In this document: positions 18,980 through 27,888 of the stretch, in pieces
Layout of the letters: the number at the start of each line of letters is the position of its first letter
Numbering within the stretch: position 1 is the stretch's first letter
Assembly (NCBI RefSeq): GCF_947487915.1
Contig: NZ_CANKYH010000013.1
Location: 16,493 to 80,492, forward strand
Direction: 5' to 3'
Length of the DNA stretch: 64,000 nt
Source of the DNA: an uncultured Serinicoccus sp.
Lineage (GTDB): Bacteria; Actinomycetota; Actinomycetes; Actinomycetales; Dermatophilaceae
Notes under the pieces: generated by a model
The model's database searches: none
What the model saw: only the letters and a program-made list of their open reading frames with translations
Told to the model about the DNA's origin: nothing
Made by a program: the position numbers and the translations under genes

Positions 18980-19885
18980 TCAGCTGGCGCCGTCGGTGCT
19001 CGGGCGTCGCACCGGCTTGCCCGCCGCCTCGGCGACCTCGGCGGCATGGTCGGGGACCGGATGCTGCAGCGAGCGGTCAGTGCGTCGGTAGCCGGTCGAC
19101 GCCGGGCGCTCGGGCAGCTCCAGCTCGGGCTGCTCCACCTTCTCGTAGGAGATGGACCCCAGCAGGTGGGCGATCATGTTGATCCGCGCCGACCGCTTGT
19201 CGTCGGAGGGCACGACGTTCCACCGGGCCTCGGGAATGTCGGTGTGGACGAACATCTCGTCCTTGGCCCTGCTGTAGTCCTCCCAGCGGGTCAGCGACTC
19301 CAGGTCGGTGGGGGACAGCTTCCACCGGCGCATCGGGTCCTCCATCCGGGAGCGGAAGCGCCGCTGCTGCTCGTCGTCGGAGACGGAGAACCAGTACTTG
19401 CGCAGGATGATCCCGTCCTCCAGCAGCATCCGCTCGAAGATCGGGGTCTGCTGCAGCCAGCGCCGGTGCTCCTCCGGCGTGCAGTAGCCCATGACCCGCT
19501 CGACGCCGCCGCGGTTGTACCACGATCGGTCGAACAGCCGGATCTCACCGGCCGCCGGCAGGTGCTCGACATACCGCTGGAAGTACCACTGCGTCTTCTC
19601 CCGCTCGGTCGGCGTGGGGAGCGCGACGATCTGCGCCTGGCGGGGGGAGAGGTACTCGGTGACCCGCTTGATCGCCCCGCCCTTGCCGGCGGCGTCGCGC
19701 CCCTCGAAGACGAGGACCAGCCGGTGGCCGGTGTCCTTGACCCACGTCTGCATCTCGACGAGCTGCTCCTGCAGGTGCAGCAGCTCGGCCTCATACACCT
19801 TCTTGTCGAGCCGGGGGACGGTGCTCTTGCGCGAGCCAGACCCGGCTGCGGCCCGCCTCCCGGAGGTGGTGCGCTGGGATGCCAT
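18980..19885 (-). CDS. ppk2: Polyphosphate kinase 2 family protein
   Basis: PPK2 enzymes use polyphosphate to phosphorylate nucleoside mono- or diphosphates. The protein shows Walker A FEGRDAAGKGGAIKR (about residue 58), the Walker B region LFDRSWYNRGGVERV and lid-module arginines (RRFRSRMEDPMRRWKL). The 301 residues match the one-domain type. A basic N-terminus and an acidic, Pro-rich tail of about 45 residues flank the domain. It is transcribed away from the gene at 19980; the 94-bp divergent gap would hold both promoters. I cannot assign the subclass (ADP- or AMP-directed) by eye. Confidence 0.92.
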   Translation of the reverse strand: MASQRTTSGRRAAAGSGSRKSTVPRLDKKVYEAELLHLQEQLVEMQTWVKDTGHRLVLVFEGRDAAGKGGAIKRVTEYLSPRQAQIVALPTPTEREKTQWYFQRYVEHLPAAGEIRLFDRSWYNRGGVERVMGYCTPEEHRRWLQQTPIFERMLLEDGIILRKYWFSVSDDEQQRRFRSRMEDPMRRWKLSPTDLESLTRWEDYSRAKDEMFVHTDIPEARWNVVPSDDKRSARINMIAHLLGSISYEKVEQPELELPERPASTGYRRTDRSLQHPVPDHAAEVAEAAGKPVRRPSTDGAS

Positions 19886-19966
19886 CGTCCCACTCTGCCC
19901 TACCGGATCGACCTGCGGGAAGGGTTCTGCGCAGAACGGCCGGTGTCGCTCGTCCGCCGTCGGTCG

Positions 19967-19972
19967 TACACT
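19967..19972 (+). promoter_or_regulatory. -10 hexamer of a leaderless promoter
   Basis: TACACT lies 7 nt before the ATG at 19980, and no Shine-Dalgarno is present. Confidence 0.45.
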
Positions 19973-19979
19973 TGTTCGT

Positions 19980-20339
19980 ATGAGCAGTGGACCCCCTGGC
20001 TGGCCCGACCGGGTGCCCCCGGCCGGGGTGCCCGGGTGGGAGCAGGCCGCGGTCTCCTGGCTGCTCGACCAGTGCCCCGCCGACTACCGGGCGTATGCCG
20101 CGTGGCGGCGCCACCCGGCGGCGCTCGCCTGGGTGGCGACCCGGCACCTGGAGGCGCAGCTCGCGGCGATGCGCGGCGCGTGGCGCGACGTGCGCCCCGA
20201 GCTGGGGCCGTCGCTGCCGCCCGGCACCCTCGGTGACGTGCTGGAGTCGCTGGCCCGGGAGGGTCTGCGGCTGCGGGCCAACCACCGTGCGGCCGGCCTG
20301 CTGCTAGAGGCGCTGCGCCTGCGGGCACCGATCGCGTGA
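19980..20339 (+). CDS. Small conserved hypothetical protein
   Basis: A 119-residue soluble, mostly helical protein, rich in Arg/Ala/Leu with several Trp (WEQAAVSWLLDQCP, YAAWRRHPAALAWVA). It has no signal peptide, membrane segment or motif that I recognise. The phase-specific codon bias is that of a real gene and the start fits the leaderless pattern. It ends 18 bp before the phzF-like gene, which has its own -10. I offer no function. Confidence 0.7.
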   Translation: MSSGPPGWPDRVPPAGVPGWEQAAVSWLLDQCPADYRAYAAWRRHPAALAWVATRHLEAQLAAMRGAWRDVRPELGPSLPPGTLGDVLESLAREGLRLRANHRAAGLLLEALRLRAPIA

Positions 20340-20345
20340 GTCGTC

Positions 20346-20351
20346 TAACCT
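20346..20351 (+). promoter_or_regulatory. -10 hexamer of the phzF-like gene
   Basis: TAACCT is followed by exactly 6 nt and then the ATG at 20358, the clearest leaderless arrangement in the window. Confidence 0.5.
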
Positions 20352-20357
20352 GACCCG

Positions 20358-21182
20358 ATGCCCCACCGGTTCAGCCAGTACGACGTCTTCTCGACCCGCA
20401 CCGGGGACGGCAACCCGCTGGCGGTGGTCCACGACGCCGACGACCTGGACGCCGTGACGATGCAGCGCTTCGCGGCCTGGACCAACCTGTCGGAGACGAC
20501 GTTCCTGCTGCGGCCGGAGGACCCGGGCGCGGACTACCGGGTGCGGATCTTCACCCCGACGACCGAGCTGCCCTTCGCCGGGCACCCCACGCTGGGCAGC
20601 TGCCGGGCCTGGCTCGACGCCGGCGGGCGACCGACCGCCGCCGGCGCCGTCGTCCAGGAGTGCGGTCTGGGGCTGGTCCCCCTCCGGTCCGACGGCGAGG
20701 TGCTGTCCTTCGCTGCGCCGGCGCTGCTGCGCTCCGGTCCGGTGGACGCCGGGACGGCTGACCACGTCGCCGGCATCCTCGGGCACGAGCCGCTGAGCGT
20801 GCAGTGGGGCGACAACGGCCCGGGGTGGGTGGTCGCCGAGCTGCCCGACGCCGCAGCCGTGCGCGACCTGCGGCCCCGGTTCGGGGAGGGTGACCAGACC
20901 TACCTCGGGGTGTTCGGCGGGGACCTCACGGACGGCTACGAGGTGCGCGCCTTCTTCCCCGACCAGACGGGCCGCCGCGAGGACCCGGCCACCGGCAGCC
21001 TCAATGCGGCGGTCGCGATGGTGCTGGCCGGGCGGGACCAGACGTGGACGAGGTATGCCGCGCGCCAGGGGAGCGCGCTGGGTCGCGATGCCCGCATCGA
21101 CGTCCGGCGCGAGGACGATGCGCTGTGGGTCGGTGGCCGAGTGGTCGCGAGCATCTTTGGCACGGTCGACCTCGCATCGTGA
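20358..21182 (+). CDS. PhzF-family isomerase/epimerase-like protein
   Basis: 274 residues with the diaminopimelate-epimerase-like fold of the PhzF family. Recognisable segments are DVFSTRTGDGNPLAVV, the catalytic-type Glu in NLSETTFLL (about residue 46), IFTPTTELPFAGHPTLG, and the second-half motif FFPDQTGRREDPATGSLNA. Most family members outside phenazine clusters have no known substrate. No other phenazine gene is present, so a biosynthetic role is not implied. A strong inverted repeat lies just after the gene. Confidence 0.88.
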   Translation: MPHRFSQYDVFSTRTGDGNPLAVVHDADDLDAVTMQRFAAWTNLSETTFLLRPEDPGADYRVRIFTPTTELPFAGHPTLGSCRAWLDAGGRPTAAGAVVQECGLGLVPLRSDGEVLSFAAPALLRSGPVDAGTADHVAGILGHEPLSVQWGDNGPGWVVAELPDAAAVRDLRPRFGEGDQTYLGVFGGDLTDGYEVRAFFPDQTGRREDPATGSLNAAVAMVLAGRDQTWTRYAARQGSALGRDARIDVRREDDALWVGGRVVASIFGTVDLAS

Positions 21183-21189
21183 GATGGCG

Positions 21190-21253
21190 TGTGCGGAAAC
21201 GGTGTGACGTATCGGTCGCCCTGGCAACCCAAACGTCACACCGTTCCTGCACA
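21190..21253. repeat. 64-bp imperfect inverted repeat downstream of the phzF-like gene
   Basis: Arms 21190-21209 and 21234-21253 match at 18 of 20 positions around a 24-nt loop. The core ACGGTGTGACG/CGTCACACCGT is perfect. It is much less GC-rich than its surroundings. It may be a terminator, a structured RNA or a remnant MITE-like element. Confidence 0.7.
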
Positions 21254-21307
21254 TGCATTGGCGGGAGGATCAGAGCTGGGCCGGCTCCTGCAGCAGTGCC
21301 CCGGGCA

Positions 21308-21692
21308 TCAGCGCAGGGCCAGCCGCTCTTGCAGCAGGTCGCCGAAGGCCGTGACGTCGCCGCCCGTGCGCTCCAGGTCGTCGGCGTCGAGGAGCACGTC
21401 GTAACCCTGCCGCTCGAGGTCGGCGACCAGCACCACCGGCAGCCCGGACTCCAGGGCAGCCGCGCTATGGGCCGCCGTCAGCTCGGTTGCGGTGCCGCAG
21501 CTCGACTTTGGCGTCGAGCCGGGCGAGCAGGGCGTCCCACTCCTTCTTCCGGCGCACCGGGGAGTGGGTGATGTCGCACAGGGAGCAGTGGGCGGTGCCC
21601 CGCACCCGCCCCCACAGGTATGCCGCCTCGCCCAGCACCCCTCCGTCCGCGTCGTAGACGCCGATGACGACCGGGGTGGGACGCTGGCTCAT
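21308..21692 (-). pseudogene. Frameshifted small conserved protein gene
   Basis: The minus-strand frame from the ATG at 21692 reads [18 protein letters not shown] through HCSLCDITHSP and KVELRHRN, then hits a stop after six irrelevant residues (at 21465). Shifting by one base near 21485 restores a good continuation (ELTAAHSAAALESGLPVVLV to DLLQERLALR), ending at TGA 21308. The simplest account is one extra C in AACCGAG. The intact product would be about 128 residues, cytoplasmic, with a CSLC pair; the family function is unknown to me. This could be a true pseudogene or a sequencing error. Confidence 0.7.
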
Positions 21693-21796
21693 CCCCGCAG
21701 CGTAGCCGTCTGCGCCGCCCGACCCAGCGGCGTCCCAGCCTCGGCTGCGTAGACTTGTCCTCCGACCGCACCGCCGCCGACACCCGGAGGAGTCCC

Positions 21797-23686
21797 GTGG
21801 CCCTCATGCGCACGATCACCGGACCGTCCGACCTCAAGAGGCTGACGCAGGGGCAGGTGGTGTCGCTCGCGGAGGAGATCCGCGCATACCTCATCTCCTC
21901 GGTCTCCCAGACGGGCGGCCACCTCGGACCGAACCTCGGGGTGGTCGAGCTGTCCCTCGCGCTGCACCGGGTCTTCGACTCCCCGCGCGACACGCTGCTG
22001 TTCGACACCGGGCACATCTCCTACGTCCACAAGCTGCTCACCGGGCGGCACGACTTCTCGACGCTGCGCAAGCAGGGGGGCCTGTCGGGCTACCCCAGCC
22101 GTGCCGAGTCCGACCACGACGTGGTGGAGAACAGCCACGCCAGCTCCTCGCTGTCCTGGGCCATCGGGATCGCCACCGGCCGCAAGCTGCGCGGCGAGAC
22201 CGACCGGCACACGGTGGCCGTCATCGGCGACGGCGCGCTGACCGGTGGCATGGTGTGGGAGGCGCTCAACAACATCGCCGACCAGCCCGACCTGCCGCTC
22301 ATCATCGTCATCAACGACAACGAGCGGTCCTACGCGCCGACCCGGGGCGGGATGGCCGACTACCTCGCCTCGCTGCGGGCCACCCAGGAGTACGAGCACG
22401 TCCTGTCCTGGGGCAAGCGGCAGCTGTCCCGCACGCCCATGGTCGGTCGCCAGGTCTACGACACGCTGCACGGCATGAAGAAGGGCCTCAAGGACATCGT
22501 CAGCCCGCAGGGGATGTTCGAGGACCTCGGGCTGAAGTACCTCGGCCCGGTCGACGGCCACGACGTCGAGGCGATGGAGACCGCACTGCGCCGGGCGCAC
22601 GACTTCGGCGGCGTGGTCCTCGTGCACGTGCTCACCGAGAAGGGCCACGGCTACGACCCGGCCACCGCCGACGAGGCCGACCGCTTCCACGCCGTCGGCA
22701 AGATCAACCCGGAGACGGGGCTGCCGCTGGAGGTCTCGGGCCGCTCCTGGACGGACGAGTTCAGCGACGAGCTGGTGCGGTTGGGCCGGGAGCGTGACGA
22801 CATCGTCGCGCTCACCGCCGCGATGCTCATCCCGGTCGGCCTGCAGCCCTTCGCCGAGCGCTTCCCCGACCGGGTCTTCGACGTCGGCATCGCCGAGCAG
22901 CACGCGGTCGCGATGGCCTCCGGGCTCTCCTTCACGGGGATGCACCCGGTGGTCTGCATCTACGCGACCTTCCTCAACCGTGCCTTCGACCAGCTGCTCA
23001 TGGACTGCGCGCTGCACCGGCAGGGGGTGACCTTCGTGCTCGACCGGGCCGGGATCACCGGCTCGGACGGCGCCAGCCACAACGGTATGTGGGACCTCAC
23101 CCTCGTCGGGATCGTCCCCGGGGTGCGGGTGGCCGCGCCCCGCGACGGTCAGCAGGTCGCGCTCGCGCTGCGCGAGTCGGTGGACATCGACGACGGCCCG
23201 TCGGTGGTGCGCTTCCCCAAGGGCAGTGTGGGTCCCCCGATCGAGGCGGTCCGCCGGGTCGGCACCCTCGACGTCCTGCGCGACGTGCCGGCCGAGGGGC
23301 CGGCCGCGACCGACGAGGCGCCCGAGCTGCTGCTCGTCGGGGTCGGCTCGATGGCCGCCACCGCCCTGCAGGTCGCCGACAAGCTGCACGCGGAGGGCCG
23401 CCGGGTCATGGTGGTCGACCCGCGCTGGGTGCTGCCGGTCAGCCCGGACCTGCTGGAGCTGGCCCGGGGGGCCGGTCGGGTCGCGGTCATCGAGGACAAC
23501 ATCGTCGGGGGCGGCATCGCCAGCGCGGTCTCGCGGGCCTTCGACGACGCCGGTGTCGACGTGCCGGTGCACGGCTACGGCATACCCCAGGAGTTCCTGG
23601 ACCATGGCTCGCGCGACCAGGTGCTGGAGCGGATCGGCCTGACGCCCGACGCCGTGGCGACCTCGCTGTCGGCACGGCTGGTCTGA
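21797..23686 (+). CDS. dxs: 1-deoxy-D-xylulose-5-phosphate synthase
   Basis: Condenses pyruvate and glyceraldehyde-3-phosphate to DXP, the first step of the MEP isoprenoid pathway. Thiamine-diphosphate motifs are clear: [15 protein letters not shown] (about residue 70) and GDGALTGGM through NN (about 144-173). The transketolase-type second half shows [17 protein letters not shown] and [18 protein letters not shown]. At 629 residues it is of usual length. GTG 21797 is chosen because GGAGGAG (21786-21792) is 4 nt upstream; ATG 21806 is too far. A TAGACT (21750-21755) could be the -10 for a leader of about 35 nt. Confidence 0.96.
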   Translation: MALMRTITGPSDLKRLTQGQVVSLAEEIRAYLISSVSQTGGHLGPNLGVVELSLALHRVFDSPRDTLLFDTGHISYVHKLLTGRHDFSTLRKQGGLSGYPSRAESDHDVVENSHASSSLSWAIGIATGRKLRGETDRHTVAVIGDGALTGGMVWEALNNIADQPDLPLIIVINDNERSYAPTRGGMADYLASLRATQEYEHVLSWGKRQLSRTPMVGRQVYDTLHGMKKGLKDIVSPQGMFEDLGLKYLGPVDGHDVEAMETALRRAHDFGGVVLVHVLTEKGHGYDPATADEADRFHAVGKINPETGLPLEVSGRSWTDEFSDELVRLGRERDDIVALTAAMLIPVGLQPFAERFPDRVFDVGIAEQHAVAMASGLSFTGMHPVVCIYATFLNRAFDQLLMDCALHRQGVTFVLDRAGITGSDGASHNGMWDLTLVGIVPGVRVAAPRDGQQVALALRESVDIDDGPSVVRFPKGSVGPPIEAVRRVGTLDVLRDVPAEGPAATDEAPELLLVGVGSMAATALQVADKLHAEGRRVMVVDPRWVLPVSPDLLELARGAGRVAVIEDNIVGGGIASAVSRAFDDAGVDVPVHGYGIPQEFLDHGSRDQVLERIGLTPDAVATSLSARLV

Positions 23687-23700
23687 GAGCCCCCCGGGCC

Positions 23701-24612
23701 GTGGGCTCGGTCGCGCTGGTCCTCAACCCGGTCGCGCGCGGCGTCGACGCGGCGCGGCGAGCGGTCGAGGAGGCCTGCCGTGAGGCGGGCACCGGGCCAC
23801 CCCTGGTGCTGCTCACCACGCCGGAGGAGCCCGGGGCGGCGCAGGCCCGGGCGGCTGTGGAGGCGGGGTGCTCCCGCGTCGTCGTGGCGGGGGGAGACGG
23901 CACGGTCCGCGAGGTCGTGGGCGCCGTCGGGCGGAGCACGACGGTCGGGGTGATGCCGTGCGGCACCGCCAACCTCGCGGCCCGCACGCTGGGCCTGCCC
24001 CTGGCCAACCCCGCTCGTGCCGCCCGTGTCGCGGTGCGGGGGGAGGGTCGGCCCGTCGACCTCGGGCTGGCCACCCTCGAGCCGGCCCACGGGCCGGTGC
24101 GGACCCTGCCGTTCCTCGTCGTCGTCGGGATCGGCCAGGACGCGGAGGTGCTGGCGGCGCTGGACCCGGCGACCAAGGTCAGGCTGGGCTGGTCCGCCTA
24201 CGTCCTGCCGGGCCTGCGACGGCTCGGTCGGCCCGGGCCGGAGCTCTCGGTGCGCCTAGACGACGGCGACCTCGAGCGCGCCGGGGTGTGGAGCCTGCTG
24301 GCGGTCAACGCCGCCCGGCTGCCGCTGGGGGCTCGGCTGGTGCCGGAGGCCCGTCCGGACGACGGGCTGCTGCACGTCCTGCTGGTCCGGCCCCGACGCC
24401 GTGCCGACTGGGGGAGGATCGCGGCGAGCGGCTACCGGTCGGCGCGTCGCCACCCGGTCCTCCGACGTCTGCAGGGACGCCGGCTGCAGGTCGAGCTGCC
24501 CGGGCCGGCCCCGGTCCAGGTCGACGGGGACGTGCTCCCGGATATGGTGCGGGTATGGATCGAGCTCCTGCCGGCGGCCGTGAGGGTGGCGACGCCGGGA
24601 GGGAGCCGGTGA
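23701..24612 (+). CDS. Diacylglycerol/lipid kinase family protein (YegS/BmrU-like)
   Basis: A 303-residue DAGK-catalytic-domain protein. The nucleotide-binding motif GGDGTVREVV is at about 63-72, PCGTANLAARTLG follows, and a C-terminal beta-sandwich ends with PVQVDGDVLPD. Relatives phosphorylate diacylglycerol, ceramide-like lipids or undecaprenol-type lipids. The start GTG 23701 is the first in-frame start after the dxs stop and leads straight into the first beta-strand (GSVALVLNPVARG). Its last codon overlaps the App1-like phosphatase start, so the kinase and phosphatase are made together. Confidence 0.88.
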   Translation: MGSVALVLNPVARGVDAARRAVEEACREAGTGPPLVLLTTPEEPGAAQARAAVEAGCSRVVVAGGDGTVREVVGAVGRSTTVGVMPCGTANLAARTLGLPLANPARAARVAVRGEGRPVDLGLATLEPAHGPVRTLPFLVVVGIGQDAEVLAALDPATKVRLGWSAYVLPGLRRLGRPGPELSVRLDDGDLERAGVWSLLAVNAARLPLGARLVPEARPDDGLLHVLLVRPRRRADWGRIAASGYRSARRHPVLRRLQGRRLQVELPGPAPVQVDGDVLPDMVRVWIELLPAAVRVATPGGSR

Positions 24613-25568
24613 GCGCCAGCGTGCCGACCGAGCTGCTGGCCCGGCTCATCGGACCGTTGCACCGGGGGAGGGTGACGCGCGAGGACCAGGAGGCCATCGT
24701 CGACACGATGACGGCCCTGGCGGGGGCCGCCTTCCACGACCTGAAGTACCGCCTCAACGCCACCGGGGACCACCACGACCTGGAGCACCTGGTCTTCGAC
24801 CACCTCGACGAGGACCTGCAGGACGCGCTGCTGGAGCACATCGCCGCGCAGGCGACCGACCAGCCCGCTTCCGACCTGCGGGTGCTGTGCGACATCGACG
24901 ACACCGTCAGGAGCGCCATCCACGACGAGCGCTTCGCGCGCGGCACGGTCTACCCCGGCGTGGTCGCGCTGCTCACCGAGCTGGACAGGGGCGCGACCGC
25001 CGACCCGGGACGGGTGGGCGACCTCACCTTCGTCACCGCCCGCCCGGGCGGTCCGCTCGGGCTCGTGGAGCAGTACACCCGCGACGACCTCGCCGAGCTC
25101 GGCATGCCGACCCACACCGTGCTCGGGGGGTCACTGCTCAACCTGCACACCAAGAACGCCATCGCCGAGCGCAAGCTCCAGAACATGGAGCGAGACCACC
25201 TGCTCTTCCCGGAGTGCCGCATGGTCTTCATCGGTGACAGCGGGCAGGCGGACGGGGACGTCGGCGCCGAGATGGCCGCCCGGCCGCACGACCACGTCGT
25301 CGGGACGTTGCTGCACGACGTCACGGGTCTCGACGCGGCGGCCCGTGCGGCCTGGGCCGAGCAGCGGGTCCACGTCTTCGACACGTATGTCGGGGCCGCG
25401 GCGCACGCGGTGCGGCTGGGACTGCTGAGCCCCGAGCAGGGTCGCACCGTCGCGCGGGCGGTGCAGACCGAGCTCGGGGCCCTGGAGCTCGCGGAGGAGC
25501 AGGCGCTCCGGGTCGCCGCCCTGCTCGAGGCGGACCTGGCGACCCTGGAGACGGTCAGTCGGGGATGA
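24609..25568 (+). CDS. App1-like phosphatidate phosphatase domain protein (DUF2183)
   Basis: 319 residues. The HAD-type catalytic signature is LCDIDDTVRSA (DIDDT at about 95-99), later FVTARPGG and VFIGDSGQADGDVG, matching the conserved domain of yeast phosphatidate phosphatase App1. The start is GTG 24609, overlapping the lipid kinase stop (GTGA). Coupling of a DAG-kinase-type enzyme with a phosphatidate-phosphatase-type enzyme suggests opposed control of the phosphatidate/diacylglycerol ratio. The final 14 bp overlap the convergent aldo/keto reductase gene. Confidence 0.82.
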   Translation: MSASVPTELLARLIGPLHRGRVTREDQEAIVDTMTALAGAAFHDLKYRLNATGDHHDLEHLVFDHLDEDLQDALLEHIAAQATDQPASDLRVLCDIDDTVRSAIHDERFARGTVYPGVVALLTELDRGATADPGRVGDLTFVTARPGGPLGLVEQYTRDDLAELGMPTHTVLGGSLLNLHTKNAIAERKLQNMERDHLLFPECRMVFIGDSGQADGDVGAEMAARPHDHVVGTLLHDVTGLDAAARAAWAEQRVHVFDTYVGAAAHAVRLGLLSPEQGRTVARAVQTELGALELAEEQALRVAALLEADLATLETVSRG

Positions 25569-26400
25569 CGTCCATCTCGTCGGGGTGCGGGCCGCGGCGG
25601 CCGTTCTCGCCCTTGTCCAGCCCGTCGACGGCGCTCATCTGCTCGTCCGTCAGCTCGAAGTCGAAGAGCGCGAAGTTCTGCTGCATCCGGCCCGGCGTCA
25701 CCGACTTGGGGAAGATGATGTCGCCGCGCTGGAGGTGCCAGCGGAGCGCGACCTGGGCCGGGGTGCGTCCGTGGGCCTCGGCGATCCCGAGCAGGACGGC
25801 GTCGTCCAGGATGGCGCCCTGGGCGATCGGCGACCAGGCCTCGACCAGGCCCCCGTGCTCCCGCGTGGCCTTCCGGGCCGCCTCGTTGGCGAAGTAGGGG
25901 TGCACCTCGATCTGGTTCACCACCGGGGCGCTGCCGGTGGCCTCGACGATGCGCTCGAGGTGGTCGGGCTCGAAGTTGGAGACGCCGGCCGAGCGGGTCT
26001 TGCCGGCCCGCTGCAGCTCGAGCAGGGTCTCCCAGGTGGAGACGTAGTCGCCGTCGTAGCGCGTGGGCAGCGGCCAGTGGATGAGGAACAGGTCGACCTG
26101 GTCCAGGCCGAGGCGGTCCAGCGACTCCTCTAGCGAGCGCCGGGCGTCCTCGGGACGGTGGAAGCCGTTGTTGAGCTTGGTGGTGACGTAGATCTCGTCC
26201 CGCGACAGCCCGGACTCGGCGATCGCTTCTCCGACACCCGCCTCGTTCTGGTACATCTGCGCGGTGTCGATGTGGCGGTAGCCGAACTCGAACGCCTGCA
26301 GCACCGCCTGCTTGGTGTCCTTCGGCGGGATCTGGAAGACCCCGAAACCGAGCTGGGGGATGGTCGTGCCGTCATGAAGCTTCAGTGTCGGAACAGTCAT
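25555..26400 (-). CDS. Aldo/keto reductase
   Basis: A 281-residue NADPH-dependent reductase of the 2,5-diketo-D-gluconate-reductase-like group. The catalytic tetrad is complete: Asp45 and Tyr50 (HIDTAQMY), Lys75 (TTKLNN) and His108 (LIHWPLP). The cofactor-binding segment FPKSVTPGRMQQN is near the C-terminus. The physiological carbonyl substrate is not predictable. The gene is divergent from the sugar ABC importer across a 192-bp gap containing an 11-G tract. Confidence 0.93.
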   Translation of the reverse strand: MTVPTLKLHDGTTIPQLGFGVFQIPPKDTKQAVLQAFEFGYRHIDTAQMYQNEAGVGEAIAESGLSRDEIYVTTKLNNGFHRPEDARRSLEESLDRLGLDQVDLFLIHWPLPTRYDGDYVSTWETLLELQRAGKTRSAGVSNFEPDHLERIVEATGSAPVVNQIEVHPYFANEAARKATREHGGLVEAWSPIAQGAILDDAVLLGIAEAHGRTPAQVALRWHLQRGDIIFPKSVTPGRMQQNFALFDFELTDEQMSAVDGLDKGENGRRGPHPDEMDVIPD

Positions 26401-26437
26401 ACCCGCTCCAGCGACGGACCCCCGGTTCAGAATTCCC

Positions 26438-26448
26438 GGGGGGGGGGG
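26438..26448 (+). repeat. Homopolymeric tract of 11 G in a divergent intergenic region
   Basis: Eleven consecutive G between the aldo/keto reductase and sugar-importer genes, flanked by CCC before and CCCCC after. It is slippage-prone and about 145 bp upstream of the binding-protein start. Confidence 0.85.
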
Positions 26449-26592
26449 AGGCCCCCGATACGGCGGCCGCGCTCACCGGCCTCCTGGGGAGGACGGCCGA
26501 ACAGGACGGGGCGCATACCTCGGGGTTAGGCTCGCCGCAGCCGCTCCCCGCACGGCGACCCGTCATCGTCCCTCCTCATCCACGGAGTCACC

Positions 26593-27888
26593 ATGCGACT
26601 GTCTCGACGTTCCTTCCTCGCTGCCCTGGGAGCGGCAGCGACCCCCGCCGCCCTCGGGGGTTGCGCCGGCTTCTCGACGGGGTCCGGCTCGGCCTCCACC
26701 GAGGGGTCGCTCACCTTCACCACCTGGGGGACCGACGCCGAGCTGGCGGCCCTGCGGTCGGCCATCACCGCCTTCGAGGCCGCCAACGACGGGGCCAGCG
26801 TCGAGCTCAACGCCGTGCCCTACGAGCAGATGTTCACCAACATCGACGCCCAGCTTCAGGCGGGGAACCCGCCGGACGTGTTCCGGGTGCCCTACTACAC
26901 CTTCGGCAGCTATGCGGGGCGCGACCAGCTCCTGGACCTCACCCCGCACCTGAGCGACGGGTTCGCCGACCGGTTCACCCCCCAGGCCTGGGCCGCGGTG
27001 CAGAACGGCGGCTCGCCCTACGGCGTGCCCCACCACACCGACACCTCGGTCATCCTCTACGACGTGCAGGCGCTCGCCGACGCCGGTATCGACGCGGTGC
27101 CGCAGACGCTGGAGGAGGCCTGGACCTGGGAGGAGTTCGCCGACGTCGCGCGGCGGCTCCAGGAGTCCCTGCCCTCGGACCAGTCGCCCTTCGCCTACAA
27201 CTGGCAGGGCAACGGGGTGACCCGCTGGCTCAGCTGGCTCTTCGAGGCCGACGGACGCTTCCTCGAGGAGGACCTGGTGACGCCGGCGATCAACTCCGAC
27301 GCCGGGGCGGCGGCCGTGGAGTTCACCACGAGCTTCTTCCGGGACAACCTGGTGCCGCGCAACAACTCCATCAGCTCCTCGACGTATGCCGCGGACAGCT
27401 GGTTCGCCGGGACCGTCCCGATGGTCTTCGCCGGCGCCTTCCTCATCCCCGACGCGGAGGCGACCTACGAGCGGGAGTGGGCGGCCACCTTCCCGCCGCG
27501 CAACGAGCGTTCCGCCGGCGACTTCGGCGGCAACGCCCTGGTGGCCACCGCCCAGACCGAGCAGCCCGAGCTGGTCGCCCGGTTCCTGGAGTTCGTCACC
27601 GAGGCCGAGCAGATGCGCGAGTTCTGCGCCGGCTCCTCCCTGCTGCCCACCCGGGCCGACCTGGTGGAGGAGGGCATCGAGTTCGAGGTGCGGCCCGAGC
27701 TGTCGCAGGTCTTCCTGCAGCAGTCCAGCGCGGTGCTGCCGCAGGACTCGGGGCAGGTCGCCTCGCCCGACATGTCCTCGATCATCACGGTGCTCCAGGA
27801 CGGCCTGGAGGCGAGCTTCCTCGGCGACGCCGACGTGGAGACGACCCTCGCCACGCTCTCCGACGGCATCGAGGCTGCGACGCAGTGA
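26593..27888 (+). CDS. Carbohydrate ABC transporter substrate-binding lipoprotein
   Basis: A 431-residue family-1 extracellular solute-binding protein. The N-terminus has twin arginines (LSRRSFLAALG) and a lipobox LGGC with Cys24, so it is predicted to be Tat-exported and lipid-anchored. The mature part shows the usual pattern (LTFTTWGTDAEL, NPPDVFRVPYYTF, GVPHHTDTSVILYD). It captures a sugar or oligosaccharide for the two permeases downstream; specificity is unknown. The next gene overlaps by GTGA. Confidence 0.92.
   Translation: MRLSRRSFLAALGAAATPAALGGCAGFSTGSGSASTEGSLTFTTWGTDAELAALRSAITAFEAANDGASVELNAVPYEQMFTNIDAQLQAGNPPDVFRVPYYTFGSYAGRDQLLDLTPHLSDGFADRFTPQAWAAVQNGGSPYGVPHHTDTSVILYDVQALADAGIDAVPQTLEEAWTWEEFADVARRLQESLPSDQSPFAYNWQGNGVTRWLSWLFEADGRFLEEDLVTPAINSDAGAAAVEFTTSFFRDNLVPRNNSISSSTYAADSWFAGTVPMVFAGAFLIPDAEATYEREWAATFPPRNERSAGDFGGNALVATAQTEQPELVARFLEFVTEAEQMREFCAGSSLLPTRADLVEEGIEFEVRPELSQVFLQQSSAVLPQDSGQVASPDMSSIITVLQDGLEASFLGDADVETTLATLSDGIEAATQ

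Noticed and set aside
20358..21182. Part of a phenazine biosynthetic cluster
   Set aside because: PhzF-family proteins are widespread without phenazine genes, and no other phz gene is in the window.
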